Source: WLND01 sp040398845 (lineage in GTDB: Bacteria; Actinomycetota; Actinomycetes; S36-B12). From it: a DNA stretch of 64,000 nt. Shown here piece by piece: positions 1-9,365 of this stretch (position 1 is the first letter of the stretch; each line of letters starts with the position of its first letter). The notes beneath the pieces were generated by a model. That model was not told the DNA's origin. It ran no database searches and saw only the letters and a program-made list of their open reading frames with translations. Location: NCBI GenBank assembly GCA_040398845.1, contig JBBATH010000005.1:158462-222461 (forward strand). Direction: 5' to 3'. The position numbers and the translations under genes are program-made.

Positions 1-819
1 TGCCCCGATGTCGACGATCACAACGTGCTTGTCGTGCGCTGCCTCGGAGAAGGAGTAGCGCAGGAGGGACCCGCTGTAGCGAACGATGGTGTCGCCGCCC
101 GAGACCTCATGGCCGCGGTGCAGGTGGCCGAGCGCCACGTATTGCAGGCCGACCCCTTCAAAGACTCCGGCCGGTACGACTTGAACGCCGCCGACGGTGA
201 GATCGCGCTCGCTCTCCGAGGTGATGCCACTCGCGTCGGTCCACTCCTCGGGCCGGCGCACATTCGCCACGAAGGCATGCCCAATGGCGACCGCTCGAGG
301 GGCTGGGACCGGGCAGTCGGCGAGATCCCGGCGGATACGGTCGACCGCTGCGCGCATAACCGCCTCATGACTGCGCTCAAGAGGCTCGTCATCTCCGCTG
401 AGGCTGACCCTCGCAACGTCAGGCTCGAGATACGGGAGCGGGTACACAAGAACCGGACCGAACTCATCCTCAAGGGTGACCGGTGTTCCAACCGAGTCAA
501 GGGAGCCGACGAGGTGAACCCCCTCGGTGAGCACTCCTGAGTATGTCGCGAGGCGGTCACCGCTGTCGTGATTGCCAGCGGTGATGATGACCGTGACACC
601 TGCCTCGGCAAGGGCATCGATCGCTCGGTTCAGGAGTCGCAGCGACTCGATCGGTGGAATGGCTCGATCGAAGACGTCACCGGCGATGACGATGCAGTCG
701 ACCGACTCCGTCACCGCGAGGTCGACGATGAAGTTGACCGCCTGCTCCTGCGCGGCATGCAGCGAGGTTGAGTGGAGCGATCGGCCCAGATGCCAATCAG
801 AGGTATGGAGAAATCGCAC
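1..819 (-). CDS. sbcD: SbcD-type DNA exonuclease subunit, 3' end outside window
   Basis: Nuclease subunit of the SbcCD (Mre11-Rad50-like) complex, which trims hairpins and DNA ends using Mn2+. The visible 273 residues begin at a GTG (817-819) reading MRFLHTSDWHLG. Metallophosphoesterase motifs follow in order: D8 and H10 of DWHLG, GDVFDR at 47-52 and GNHD at 82-85. The last visible residues, YSFSEAAHDKHVVIVDI, match the family's conserved C-terminal part of the nuclease domain. About 100 residues (the capping domain) are expected beyond base 1, and sbcC should lie further left. Family assignment is firm; the start is supported by the conserved N-terminus. Confidence 0.93.
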   Translation of the reverse strand, partial: MRFLHTSDWHLGRSLHSTSLHAAQEQAVNFIVDLAVTESVDCIVIAGDVFDRAIPPIESLRLLNRAIDALAEAGVTVIITAGNHDSGDRLATYSGVLTEGVHLVGSLDSVGTPVTLEDEFGPVLVYPLPYLEPDVARVSLSGDDEPLERSHEAVMRAAVDRIRRDLADCPVPAPRAVAIGHAFVANVRRPEEWTDASGITSESERDLTVGGVQVVPAGVFEGVGLQYVALGHLHRGHEVSGGDTIVRYSGSLLRYSFSEAAHDKHVVIVDIGA

Positions 820-843
820 GCAGATCCCCCGACCCCGACTGCC

Positions 844-2226
844 TTATGCGGTTGCTGCTGGAAGGGTTGACGACGGACCGGTGATCTTTGTCGCATCAAC
901 CGATCCAGTCACGCTGACGAGTGCTGACTTCGCCAGCCACTGCGTCGATGGGATGTTCCAGAGCCCGCCGGGCCCGTTGCCCGGCTCAACAGTCGCGCCG
1001 CCGGTGTTCGTGTAGAGGACAACATCGCCGGGGATGGTCACGTCGTAGATCCACTTGGCATCATCGGGACGCATGTTCGTGCAGCCATGGGAGCCATTCC
1101 ACCTGCCGAGGCGGGACAAAGCCCAAGGGGCGGCGTGCATGAACTCACCGGTCGGGGTGAGCCGGGTGTTCCAAGGGATGTCCTTGAGCTCATACGGCTC
1201 CTCGACGTTGGTGTCGATGTTGAGAGCGACGCTCGTGTACGTGTGCTTCGGCTCCTTATCCGTCGACACCACCTTGACTCCGTTACGGGTCTCCCAACCA
1301 CTCTTGCCCAGCGAGATGGGAAAGGTGTGCACCCGGTCCCCATCGATGTACACCTTCATCAAACGAGTTGCACCGTCGACGCGCGCGATGAGCGATCGTG
1401 CCGTCTGGAAGACGTAACTCGTCCCTAGGCTCTTCGCACCCACGACGTACTGGGCTCCCGACTGGCCCATGACCACGCCGTCGAGGCTTGAGGTAATCGT
1501 GATGGTCGAATTACCCGGCCAGAACTTTGCCGGCCTGAATATCGCGCTGCGGTCATCCACCCAGCCCCACGATCCGCGGACGGCACTCGTCACGCCCGTC
1601 ACATTCGAGGTAGCGGTCACGGCGAGGTGTCGCTCGACGGCCGCCTTATCCGGGATCGCTCGCGTGAACCGCAACTTGGGAAGGGTCCCGACTCCAAGCT
1701 TCGTGGTCGTGCCATCGACACCAAGGCTGTTACTCGCAGCGTTAAAGGTGGCGCCGACACGCACACGGGGGCTCGGAAGGGTGACCGGCTTGTCCGGATC
1801 CGCACCCACGGGTAGCGACGGAGTCCCGGACGCTGGCGCACTCGTCTGGCCGGGGCCTGACGCGCTTGTCGCCCGCAGAACGACGGTGTAGGGCCGGCCA
1901 TTGACAAGGTTGAGGAGGGGGCAGACACCGACGGCGCCTGAGCATAGAAACCAAGTGGTGCCGCTATCGAGCGAAACCTCATAGCCGGTGATCGGGGCGC
2001 CCCCATCGGAAGCGGGGGGCGTGTAGTTGACCACGAGTTGACCGCTCGCAGTACCGCCTACCACGGTCGAAATCACTGGGGCGTCTGGAACTCCATTCGC
2101 GGCGGATGCGGGCGCCGCAAGTGCTCCTGCGACGCCAAGGAGCATGGCAACGAGGGCTGCCACAACGCTGAGGAAGCGCGTAGCCGAGGTCGGTCGGATC
2201 ACGGACTGGAGGGGAGAGCAAGGCAC
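844..2226 (-). CDS. secreted L,D-transpeptidase with fibronectin III domain
   Basis: Cell-wall enzyme expected to make 3-3 cross-links in peptidoglycan outside the membrane. The 460-residue chain has an N-terminal hydrophobic signal (about 18-43), a fibronectin type III module (about 45-137), an Ig-like domain (about 150-265) as in mycobacterial LdtMt2, and a YkuD catalytic domain (about 275-405) with the SHGC box at 379-382 (catalytic Cys382) followed by TNMRPDDA. A Thr/Ser-rich tail closes it. The GTG start at 2226 is preceded by TACAGT and six bases, a leaderless arrangement. The FN3 module is an unusual addition for actinobacterial Ldt proteins and may bind wall polymer (inference). Confidence 0.92.
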   Translation of the reverse strand: MPCSPLQSVIRPTSATRFLSVVAALVAMLLGVAGALAAPASAANGVPDAPVISTVVGGTASGQLVVNYTPPASDGGAPITGYEVSLDSGTTWFLCSGAVGVCPLLNLVNGRPYTVVLRATSASGPGQTSAPASGTPSLPVGADPDKPVTLPSPRVRVGATFNAASNSLGVDGTTTKLGVGTLPKLRFTRAIPDKAAVERHLAVTATSNVTGVTSAVRGSWGWVDDRSAIFRPAKFWPGNSTITITSSLDGVVMGQSGAQYVVGAKSLGTSYVFQTARSLIARVDGATRLMKVYIDGDRVHTFPISLGKSGWETRNGVKVVSTDKEPKHTYTSVALNIDTNVEEPYELKDIPWNTRLTPTGEFMHAAPWALSRLGRWNGSHGCTNMRPDDAKWIYDVTIPGDVVLYTNTGGATVEPGNGPGGLWNIPSTQWLAKSALVSVTGSVDATKITGPSSTLPAATA

Positions 2227-2286
2227 GCCTCAACTGTACGTCGGATATCCCCTGTGGATAAAATCGGATGAGTCACGGGACACCGT

Positions 2287-2292
2287 TACTGT
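2287..2292 (+). promoter_or_regulatory. -10 box of ABC exporter operon
   Basis: TACTGT lies six bases before the ATG at 2299 and there is no Shine-Dalgarno, so transcription probably starts at the start codon itself. Confidence 0.45.
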
Positions 2293-2298
2293 TCGATT

Positions 2299-3231
2299 AT
2301 GCCCACAATCGGCCAAGCCCTCACCGTCGAGCACCTCTCCAAAAGATTCGGCCAGGTGCATGCGGTCCACGATCTCTCCTTCAGCGTCGAACCGGGCCGG
2401 GTGACCGGCTTCCTCGGCCCCAACGGATCCGGAAAGACCACGACACTGCGCTGCATGCTCGGGCTCGTTCGCCCGAGCGATGGCGCTGCCCGCATCGGGG
2501 GCCACGTCTACCGCGACCTCGATCACCCCGGCCGGATCGTCGGCGCAGCCCTCGAGGCAAGCGGGTTCCATCCCGGCCGCTCAGCACGAGGCCATCTTCG
2601 AGTCATCTCCGACGCACTCGGCCTGCCCAAGACACGGGCTGACGAGGTTCTTGAACTCGTGGGCCTTACGGACGCAGCAGGGCGCAAGGCGGGCGGCTTC
2701 TCACTCGGCATGCGCCAGCGGCTCTCCCTCGCCGCGGCGCTCGTCGGCGATCCGGGCATCCTCATCCTTGACGAGCCCGCCAACGGCCTCGACCCCGAGG
2801 GCATCGCCTGGCTTCGCGGCCTCCTGCGCGGACTGGCCCGCGAGGGCAAGACAGTTCTCGTCTCCAGCCATGTGCTCTCCGAGGTCCAGCAGACCGTCGA
2901 CGATGTCGTGATCATCAGCCGAGGCGCCTTGGTTCAGGCCGGCACCCTCGCAGATCTCGCCGGTAACGGCGCCATCCGGGTCCGAGTTCGCACCCCGAGG
3001 CGAGAGGCGCTCGTCGCCGCGCTCCAAGCCCCGGGTGGTAGCAACACGCCGACCGGCATCGACCCGACCGGCCCCGATGAGCTGCTCGTCACCGGGCTCG
3101 CACCCAGTGACATCGGCCGCACCGCCTTTCTCGCGGGTGTCGAACTCCACGAACTCGTCCAGCAGACCAATGACCTCGAGTCCTTGTTCCTCGAACTCAC
3201 CGCAACAGGCGCCCCTGGAGGAACCGCATGA
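2299..3231 (+). CDS. ABC transporter ATP-binding protein
   Basis: ATPase of an ABC-2 type exporter. Visible motifs: Walker A GPNGSGKTT at about 39-47, the LSLGMRQRL-type signature near 145, Walker B LILDEPANGLDPEG and the switch His in VLVSSHVLSE. At 310 residues it has the C-terminal extension usual for DrrA/NatA-like subunits. Its stop overlaps the start of the permease gene (ATGA at 3228-3231), so the two are translationally coupled. Substrate cannot be told from sequence; drug, lipid or lantibiotic-immunity-type export are all possible. Confidence 0.9.
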   Translation: MPTIGQALTVEHLSKRFGQVHAVHDLSFSVEPGRVTGFLGPNGSGKTTTLRCMLGLVRPSDGAARIGGHVYRDLDHPGRIVGAALEASGFHPGRSARGHLRVISDALGLPKTRADEVLELVGLTDAAGRKAGGFSLGMRQRLSLAAALVGDPGILILDEPANGLDPEGIAWLRGLLRGLAREGKTVLVSSHVLSEVQQTVDDVVIISRGALVQAGTLADLAGNGAIRVRVRTPRREALVAALQAPGGSNTPTGIDPTGPDELLVTGLAPSDIGRTAFLAGVELHELVQQTNDLESLFLELTATGAPGGTA

Positions 3232-4001
3232 TCCCGCTCCTGCGATCAGAGCTTCGCAAGGTCACGACCACGAAGGTGCTGTTTTTTCTCACGCTCGCCG
3301 TCGTCCTCTTCACCGCCCTCAATGTGCTCCTGCTCGTCTACCTCACGCCGAGTGCGATGGAGGTCGAGAACAACGACCAGCTCCTCCTGAACCCCGAATA
3401 CGTCACCAACATCCTTGGCGCCGCGGGTTCGTCTTCGATCTTCGTGCTCATCCTGGGAATCGTTGCCATGACCGGCGAGTTCCGCCACATGACAATTACG
3501 TCGACGTTGCTCGTCACTCCTCGTCGCTCACGTGTCCTGATCGCCAAGGGCATCATTTTCCTCGCGATCGGCGCGGTGATCGGCCTCATCGCCTTCACCA
3601 CGGCGATCACCCTGACGACGCTTACCCTCGCGGGCAAGCCGCATTCGCCAATCGACAGCGGAATCGCCCTGCAGATCCTCGGCGGTGTGGTCCTCGGGTT
3701 TGCGATCTACGCGTTCGTCGGCGTAGCAGTCGGTGCGCTCATCCGCAACCAGGTCGCCGCGGTAGTCGGAGCGCTCATCTGGGTGCTGATCGTCGAGGCA
3801 CTCCTCACCGTGTTTGTCGACTGGATCGGCAAGTGGCTCCCCGGCGGGGCACTCGACGCCGTCCTTCAGGCCACAAATGTGTCCGGACGCGGTGGCAGTG
3901 AGGTGCTCTCCGTCGGCGCTGGGGCTGCCGTCCTTATCGGCTATGCGGTGATCCTCGGCGCGCTGGCATCCGCCACGACCATGCGACGCGACATCACCTG
4001 A
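3228..4001 (+). CDS. ABC-2 type permease
   Basis: Membrane partner of the ATPase encoded just upstream (four-base overlap). The 257 residues give about six hydrophobic helices: one near 20-40, one near 60-85 after a short extracellular loop rich in Asn/Asp, then helices around 105-130, 145-165, 170-195 and 225-250. The motif MTGEFRHMTITSTLLVTPRR after helix 2 is typical of ABC-2 permeases of the NatB/YhaP-like class. Two-gene exporters of this type often confer resistance or move hydrophobic compounds; no regulator is adjacent. Confidence 0.88.
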   Translation: MIPLLRSELRKVTTTKVLFFLTLAVVLFTALNVLLLVYLTPSAMEVENNDQLLLNPEYVTNILGAAGSSSIFVLILGIVAMTGEFRHMTITSTLLVTPRRSRVLIAKGIIFLAIGAVIGLIAFTTAITLTTLTLAGKPHSPIDSGIALQILGGVVLGFAIYAFVGVAVGALIRNQVAAVVGALIWVLIVEALLTVFVDWIGKWLPGGALDAVLQATNVSGRGGSEVLSVGAGAAVLIGYAVILGALASATTMRRDIT

Positions 4002-4022
4002 CGGGCCATCACCGCGCTCGGC

Positions 4023-4760
4023 TCACCACGGGATGACGTCCCGGTCCTCCCATAGGAAACCCGAAGGAGCCGGGGTCCCATCAGGGAGGAGCGCCTGTCG
4101 ACTTGCGAGCCAAACAATGGTGTCCGCGCCCTCCTCGGCCGAGCGGGGTGCATCAGGCCCACCCATGTCGGTTCGGCAATGGTTCGGGCACATGGCATCG
4201 ACGAGCACACCACGCTTGCCGAACTGCATCTCAGTGGCAAGATTCTTCACCAGCGCATTGACCGCGGCCTTGCTCACCCGGTACGGGGCCAGCCCGCCCG
4301 CAGTGCCGGGTCCACTGAATCTGCCTAGGCATGCGCTCACGGCAATGATTCGGCCGCGCCGCCGCTCGACCATGCCCGGACCGAACACGTTCATCACGTT
4401 GAATGCGCCATCGAGATTCACCCGCATGACCCGCCGCCACTCCTCATGGGTCGTACGAAGGGTCTTGGACATCCGCTCGCTCATGACCCCGGCCGCCACC
4501 ACGAGGATGTCCGCCTCAGCAAGGGGTCCGAGCCTCGCCGCAAGCGCCTCGACGCTCGCATAATCGCCGACATCACACGAGGCGCCGAGCGCGTCGATAC
4601 CCTCCGCCTGGAGCGACTCGGCAGCGTCCACCGCGCGATCGGCATCTTGGCCCACGAGGACGACCGTCGCACCGAGAAGCCCGATGCCGCGAGCGGCAGC
4701 GAACCCGATTCCGCGCGAGCCCCCGGTAACGACCACCTTCGCACCATCCAACTCACCCAT
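4023..4760 (-). CDS. short-chain dehydrogenase/reductase
   Basis: NAD(P)-dependent oxidoreductase of the classical SDR family, 245 residues, cytoplasmic. The cofactor motif TGGSRGIG is at about 12-19, the NNAG-equivalent reads VVAAGV, and the catalytic Ser and YRVSK (Tyr/Lys) follow an ISVSACLGRF-like segment. The ATG at 4760 is chosen because AAAGGAGG sits at the right distance; an in-frame open stretch upstream is not conserved in sequence. Substrate unknown. It is divergent from kgd with a 158-base gap, so the two may share a promoter region. Confidence 0.87.
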   Translation of the reverse strand: MGELDGAKVVVTGGSRGIGFAAARGIGLLGATVVLVGQDADRAVDAAESLQAEGIDALGASCDVGDYASVEALAARLGPLAEADILVVAAGVMSERMSKTLRTTHEEWRRVMRVNLDGAFNVMNVFGPGMVERRRGRIIAVSACLGRFSGPGTAGGLAPYRVSKAAVNALVKNLATEMQFGKRGVLVDAMCPNHCRTDMGGPDAPRSAEEGADTIVWLASRQALLPDGTPAPSGFLWEDRDVIPW

Positions 4761-4918
4761 GCCAAGCCTCCTTTGTTTCGCACCCTCGCGTCCCCACGTC
4801 CGTGGGCGACCTCGCGTCCCACCATCCAACCCTCGCGCCTGCAGTACTGTTGAGCAAGCGCAGCAGCGTGCATCCAAGAGTCGAATGCGCCACCTCGGCG
4901 CGTGCGAGAGGACCGATA

Positions 4919-7900
4919 GTGGCGACCGACTCCACCGAGGGACGCTTGACCGGGTTCGGCCCGAACGAGTGGCTCGTCGATGAGATCTACGACCAGTTCC
5001 TCAAGAACAAGGCCAGTGTCGACCCAGCCTGGTGGGAGTTCTTCGAGGGCTATGCCCCCGCAGAGCACTCGCCCGTGGCGGCGGCGCATGCTGAGGCTGT
5101 GGCCCTCGCGCCACCGTCTACATCGTCCCCCGAACCTGCGAGAGCCATCGAGCCATCAGCGCGCGGCGAGGTCACCGTCCTTCGCGGCGCGGCCGCGCGG
5201 GTCGTGACGAACATGGAGTCGAGCCTCACCGTCCCGACCGCCACAAGCGTCCGCGCCCTCCCCGCAAAACTCCTCATCGATAACCGCATCGTCATCAACA
5301 ACCATCTCGCGCGTGCCCGCGGCGGCAAGGTCTCGTTCACCCACCTGATCGCCTTCGCCGTTGTCCGCGCGGCAGCCGAAATCCCGGCGATGAACGCCTC
5401 GCTCACCTCAGTGGGCGGCAAGCCCGCCATCTCGCTCAATCCCGACGTCAACATCGGACTGGCAATCGATCTTGCGAAGCCTGACGGCAGCCGTCAACTC
5501 CTCGTCCCGAATATCAAACGAGCGCAGTCCATGGACTTCGCGATCTTCTGGGCGAGTTACGACGACCTCGTTCGCAAGGCGCGTGGCGGCAAGCTCACCG
5601 TCGAGGACTACGCGAACACGACCATCTCCCTCACGAACCCGGGAACCATCGGCACAAACCACTCGGTGCCGCGTCTCATGGACGGCCAAGGGTGCATTGT
5701 CGGAGTCGGCTCGATGGACTACCCCGCCGAGTGGGAGGGAGCATCACCTGAGGCGATCGCGCGCAATGCCGTCTCGAAGATCCTCACCCTCACTTCGACC
5801 TACGACCATCGAATCATCCAGGGAGCGCAGTCCGGGGAGTTCCTCGGCCGCGTCCATCAACTCCTCCTCGGCGACAACGACTTCTACGGCGAGATCTTTC
5901 GGTCGCTGCGCATCCCATACGAGCCGATCCGCTGGGCGCGGGATATCTCGTCAAGCCACGAAACTGACCTCGACAAGACCGTGCGAGTTCAAGAGATCAT
6001 CCACGCCTACCGAGTCCGCGGTCACCTCATGGCCGATATCGACCCTCTCGAGTATCACCAGCGGATGCACCCCGACCTTGATGTCCTCCAGCACAGCCTG
6101 ACCCTGTGGGACCTCGACCGCGAGTTCGCCACCGGTGGCTTCGGCGGCCGTCCACTCATGAAACTGCGTGAGATTCTCGGAGTCTTGCGCGATTCGTATA
6201 CGCGGACCGTTGGCGTCGAGTACATGCACATCCAGGATCCCGACCAGCGACGTTGGATCCAAGATCACGTCGAACTTCCACACAGTAAGCCGGATCGCGG
6301 CGAGCAGTTGCGCATCCTGCGCAAGCTGAACGAGGCCGAGGCCCTCGAGTCGTTCCTCCAGACCAAGTACGTGGGGCAAAAGCGCTTCTCACTCGAAGGA
6401 GGCGAATCGCTCATCCCGCTCCTCGACGCGATCCTCGACGCAGCGGCGCATGATGACATCCTTGAGGTCGCGATCGGGATGCCACACCGCGGCCGGCTGA
6501 ACGTTCTCACGAACATCGCCGGGAAGTCCTACGCACAGGTGTTCCGCGAGTTCGAGGGCCACTACGGCGAGGAGTCGGTCCAAGGTTCTGGCGATGTCAA
6601 GTACCACCTCGGCACGACCGGAGTCTTCACGGCGCCAGACGGCGTCACCACTGCCGTCTACCTCGCCGCCAACCCCTCGCACCTCGAGGCGGTCAACCCA
6701 GTTCTCGAGGGGGTCGTGCGCGCGAAGCAGGACCAACTGCCGCGGGATCGCGTCTTCGACATCCTGCCGGTGCTCATGCACGGCGATGCGGCGTTCGCGG
6801 GCCAAGGCGTGGTCGCTGAGACCCTGCAGATGTCGCAAATCCAGGGCTACCGCACCGGCGGCACGTTGCACATCGTCGTGAACAACCAGGTCGGATTCAC
6901 GACAAGCCCCAAGTACAGCCGATCCTCGGTGTACTCGACAGATATCGCCAGGGCGGTGCAAGCGCCGATTTTCCACGTCAATGGCGAGGATCCCGAGGCC
7001 GTAGTGCGGGTGGCCCGGCTCGCCTTCGAGTTCCGGCAGGCTTTCGCCAAGGATGTCGTCATCGATCTCGTCTGCTTCCGTAAGCGCGGGCACAACGAGG
7101 CCGATGATCCCTCGCTCACCCAGCCGCTTATGTACTCGATCATCGATGCCAAGCGGTCCGTGCGCAAGCACTACACCGAATCGCTCATCGGCCGAGGGGA
7201 CATCACGGTCGACGAGGCGGAGGAAGCCCTCAAGCACTTCAAGGAGCAGCTCGAGCGAATATTCCAAGAAACTCGAACCGAGACCGACGTCACCCACTTC
7301 TCGGAGACCTCGCGCGACATCATCACCTCCGGCCAGCGTGAGCTCACCCTTCAAGGCCCCGCGGCAGAAGTCGCGACCGCAATCACTCTTGACCAGATCG
7401 ACACCGTCATCAGCTCGCAGGTGACCATGCCCGATGGCTTCACTGTCCACCCACGGCTCGCACCGCAGTTGCAGCGGCGTGCCCAAATGGTCGCCGACGA
7501 CGCAATCGACTGGGGTATGGGCGAGGCCCTCGCGGTCGGCTCGCTCCTCCTCGAAGGTAAAGTTGTACGCCTCGCCGGCCAGGACTCGCGTCGCGGGACG
7601 TTCGGCCACCGCCACATGGTCATCGTCGACAAGGAGACCGGGTGGCAGTACAAGCCGCTCAAGCAGTGCTATCGGGGCGATGCCAAGCTCTACGTCTACG
7701 ACTCGCTCCTCAGCGAGTTCGCGGCAATGGGATTCGAGTACGGCTACTCGGTGGCCCGGCCGGATGCCCTCGTCATGTGGGAGGCCCAGTTCGGCGACTT
7801 CGCCGATGGCGCTCAGACGATCATCGACGAGTTCATCTCATCCGGTGAGCAAAAGTGGGGCCAGCGATCCGCCGTTACTCTGCTCCTTCCCCACGGATAC

Positions 7901-8527
7901 GAAGGACAGGGCCCAGATCACTCGTCAGCGCGAGTCGAACGGTTCCTGCAACTGTGCGCGCAGGACAACATGACGGTCGCGATGCCCTCAACACCCGCAT
8001 CGTTCTTCCATCTCCTGCGCTGGCAGGTTCACAGCAGGCTCACCCGACCGCTCGTCGTCTTCACCCCCAAGTCGCTGCTCCGCGCAAAGGCAGCGGTGTC
8101 ACGGCGCGAGGATTTCACGAGCGGCCACTTCCAGCCAATGCTCCCCGACCACTCGGTCGATCCGGCCGCCGTCACCACAGTCCTCCTGTGCAGCGGCAAG
8201 GTCTACTACGACCTCCTCGCCCATCGTGAGGCAACGGGGCGGACAGATGTCGCGATCATCCGGGTCGAGCGGCTGTATCCCCTGCCCTACCGCACCCTCC
8301 CTCCTGAACTCGACGCCATGCCAGACGCCGACATCCGCTGGGTGCAGGAGGAGCCAGCCAATCAAGGGCCCTGGTCATTCATCGCGATGAACTTGCCGGC
8401 AATCATCGGCCGGCCCATCTCCGGGGTGACCCGGCCCGCATCTTCATCGCCGGCCGTCGGCGCCCACCACCGCCACGATGCCGAGCAGCAGGCCATCGTC
8501 GCGCAGGCCTTCGCCGCACGCGGCTAG
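4919..8527 (+). CDS. kgd: multifunctional 2-oxoglutarate decarboxylase/dehydrogenase (Kgd, E2-E1 fusion)
   Basis: Thiamin-diphosphate enzyme of the actinobacterial TCA cycle, working as 2-oxoglutarate decarboxylase, E1 of oxoglutarate dehydrogenase and carboligase. Order: short E1 N-terminal segment (EWLVDEIYDQFLKNK), Ala/Pro-rich linker (about 45-75), E2-like succinyltransferase domain (about 80-335, ending YDHRIIQGAQSGEFL), then the E1 TPP and transketolase domains (GMPHRGRLNVL, HGDAAFAGQGVV, HNEADDPSLTQP). At 1202 residues it matches the usual 1200-1250. I chose the GTG at 4919 because the conserved N-terminus begins directly after it; a longer frame opens at 4802. No lipoyl domain is present, as usual for this fusion. 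Confidence 0.95.
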   Translation: MATDSTEGRLTGFGPNEWLVDEIYDQFLKNKASVDPAWWEFFEGYAPAEHSPVAAAHAEAVALAPPSTSSPEPARAIEPSARGEVTVLRGAAARVVTNMESSLTVPTATSVRALPAKLLIDNRIVINNHLARARGGKVSFTHLIAFAVVRAAAEIPAMNASLTSVGGKPAISLNPDVNIGLAIDLAKPDGSRQLLVPNIKRAQSMDFAIFWASYDDLVRKARGGKLTVEDYANTTISLTNPGTIGTNHSVPRLMDGQGCIVGVGSMDYPAEWEGASPEAIARNAVSKILTLTSTYDHRIIQGAQSGEFLGRVHQLLLGDNDFYGEIFRSLRIPYEPIRWARDISSSHETDLDKTVRVQEIIHAYRVRGHLMADIDPLEYHQRMHPDLDVLQHSLTLWDLDREFATGGFGGRPLMKLREILGVLRDSYTRTVGVEYMHIQDPDQRRWIQDHVELPHSKPDRGEQLRILRKLNEAEALESFLQTKYVGQKRFSLEGGESLIPLLDAILDAAAHDDILEVAIGMPHRGRLNVLTNIAGKSYAQVFREFEGHYGEESVQGSGDVKYHLGTTGVFTAPDGVTTAVYLAANPSHLEAVNPVLEGVVRAKQDQLPRDRVFDILPVLMHGDAAFAGQGVVAETLQMSQIQGYRTGGTLHIVVNNQVGFTTSPKYSRSSVYSTDIARAVQAPIFHVNGEDPEAVVRVARLAFEFRQAFAKDVVIDLVCFRKRGHNEADDPSLTQPLMYSIIDAKRSVRKHYTESLIGRGDITVDEAEEALKHFKEQLERIFQETRTETDVTHFSETSRDIITSGQRELTLQGPAAEVATAITLDQIDTVISSQVTMPDGFTVHPRLAPQLQRRAQMVADDAIDWGMGEALAVGSLLLEGKVVRLAGQDSRRGTFGHRHMVIVDKETGWQYKPLKQCYRGDAKLYVYDSLLSEFAAMGFEYGYSVARPDALVMWEAQFGDFADGAQTIIDEFISSGEQKWGQRSAVTLLLPHGYEGQGPDHSSARVERFLQLCAQDNMTVAMPSTPASFFHLLRWQVHSRLTRPLVVFTPKSLLRAKAAVSRREDFTSGHFQPMLPDHSVDPAAVTTVLLCSGKVYYDLLAHREATGRTDVAIIRVERLYPLPYRTLPPELDAMPDADIRWVQEEPANQGPWSFIAMNLPAIIGRPISGVTRPASSSPAVGAHHRHDAEQQAIVAQAFAARG

Positions 8528-8539
8528 AACGGAGCCACT

Positions 8540-8725
8540 GTGTACTTCACCGATCGCGGCATCGAGGAACTCCAAAAGCGCCGGGGCGAGGAGGACATCA
8601 GCATCGACCTGCTCGCCGAGCGAATGCGCGAGTTCGTGGACCTCAATCCCGAGTTCGAGATCCCGGTCGAGCGTCTGGCCACTTGGCTCGCACGCCTTGA
8701 TGACGAGGTCGACGACGAGGACTAG
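8540..8725 (+). CDS. small DUF6104-type protein following kgd
   Basis: A 61-residue acidic protein starting at a GTG 12 bases after the kgd stop, with GGAG in place as ribosome site. It reads MYFTDRGIEELQKRR and ends with a DDEVDDED tail; the pattern FVDLNPEFEIPVERLATWLARLDD is conserved in small proteins encoded directly after kgd in many actinobacteria (recalled as DUF6104). No catalytic motif is visible. Co-transcription with kgd suggests a structural or regulatory role for the oxoglutarate enzyme, which is inference. Confidence 0.8.
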   Translation: MYFTDRGIEELQKRRGEEDISIDLLAERMREFVDLNPEFEIPVERLATWLARLDDEVDDED

Positions 8726-8731
8726 CCCGGT

Positions 8732-9075
8732 CTAGGAAGCAGTAACGGCCAGCACCGGCAGTCCGACCATCTCGCAGGCTCGCTCGAGCCGATCGTCGAA
8801 CGTGATCATCGCATCAGCACCGACCCGCAGGGCCGACGAAACTGCATTTGATCATGTTCGAGAACGTCAAGCATCTCGAGAACCTCGGTCGCCTTCGCCT
8901 GTTCGATGCCCTGGCGTAGGGCGACGCGCCGCAGTTCGGTTTCGAGAATCCGTCCGGATACGACAAGGTGCTCATCATCAATCAGTTGGGCAACGAACTC
9001 GCGAACCATCGCAGACTCGGGCTCTCGCTTGAGAAGTTTCGCAGCCGCCGAGGTTTCCAAGTAGACGATCATCAC
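8732..9075 (-). pseudogene. decayed VapC-like PIN-domain toxin
   Basis: The first frame (from 9075) reads MIVYLETSAAAKLLKREPES, the start of a PIN ribonuclease with its first acidic residue, and runs about 80 residues to LDVLEHDQMQF. The next recognisable family segment, SALRVGADAMITFDDRLERAC to the TAG at 8732, is in another frame and starts directly after. Compared with VapC, roughly 35-40 residues including the DAIHLA motif with a catalytic Asp are missing, and the join (about 8835-8841) also shifts frame. The toxin is therefore very likely dead. It follows the antitoxin gene with a few bases of overlap. Confidence 0.8.
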
Positions 9076-9328
9076 TCCCCTCGAAGGAAGTCAATCGATT
9101 GCTGCGTCGTCTCGTCGCTGCGACCCTCAGCCGGTTCGAGTTCTCTCAGACTCCGCGAGCGATCCGCTCGCTGCACGGTGAGTCCGGCATATTCCGGGGC
9201 AGACACGGGCTTGATCACCGCCACGGCCGAACCGTGATTGGTGACAATAAAACTCTCTCGAGCAGCGACAGCCCGCAGGATACCGGCGCTGTTGTTGCGC
9301 AATTCACGATGGCAAAGGTCTGGCTCAT
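9072..9328 (-). pseudogene. Phd/YefM-type antitoxin, frameshifted near its start
   Basis: The frame carries RELRNNSAGILRAVAARESFIVTNHGSAVAVIKP, the DNA-binding Phd/YefM antitoxin core, and ends in an acidic tail (ETTQQSIDFLRGE). The natural start appears to be the ATG at 9328, which has GGAG seven bases upstream and reads MSQTFA, the usual opening; but one base is missing at about 9308-9313, so that start runs into a different frame after six codons. A GTG at 9359 could start the main frame with an atypical N-terminus, so some protein might still be made. Partner of the decayed PIN toxin that overlaps its 3' end. Confidence 0.65.
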
Positions 9329-9365
9329 ACCCATCTCCAGTACTCCGTAGCACGCTCACCGACGG

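Noticed and set aside
25..540. Open frames on both strands over the first 0.6 kb
   Set aside because: They are shadows of the sbcD reading frame, whose nuclease motifs are unmistakable.
6389..7615. 408-codon minus-strand frame
   Set aside because: Lies entirely antisense within kgd; no recognisable motif.
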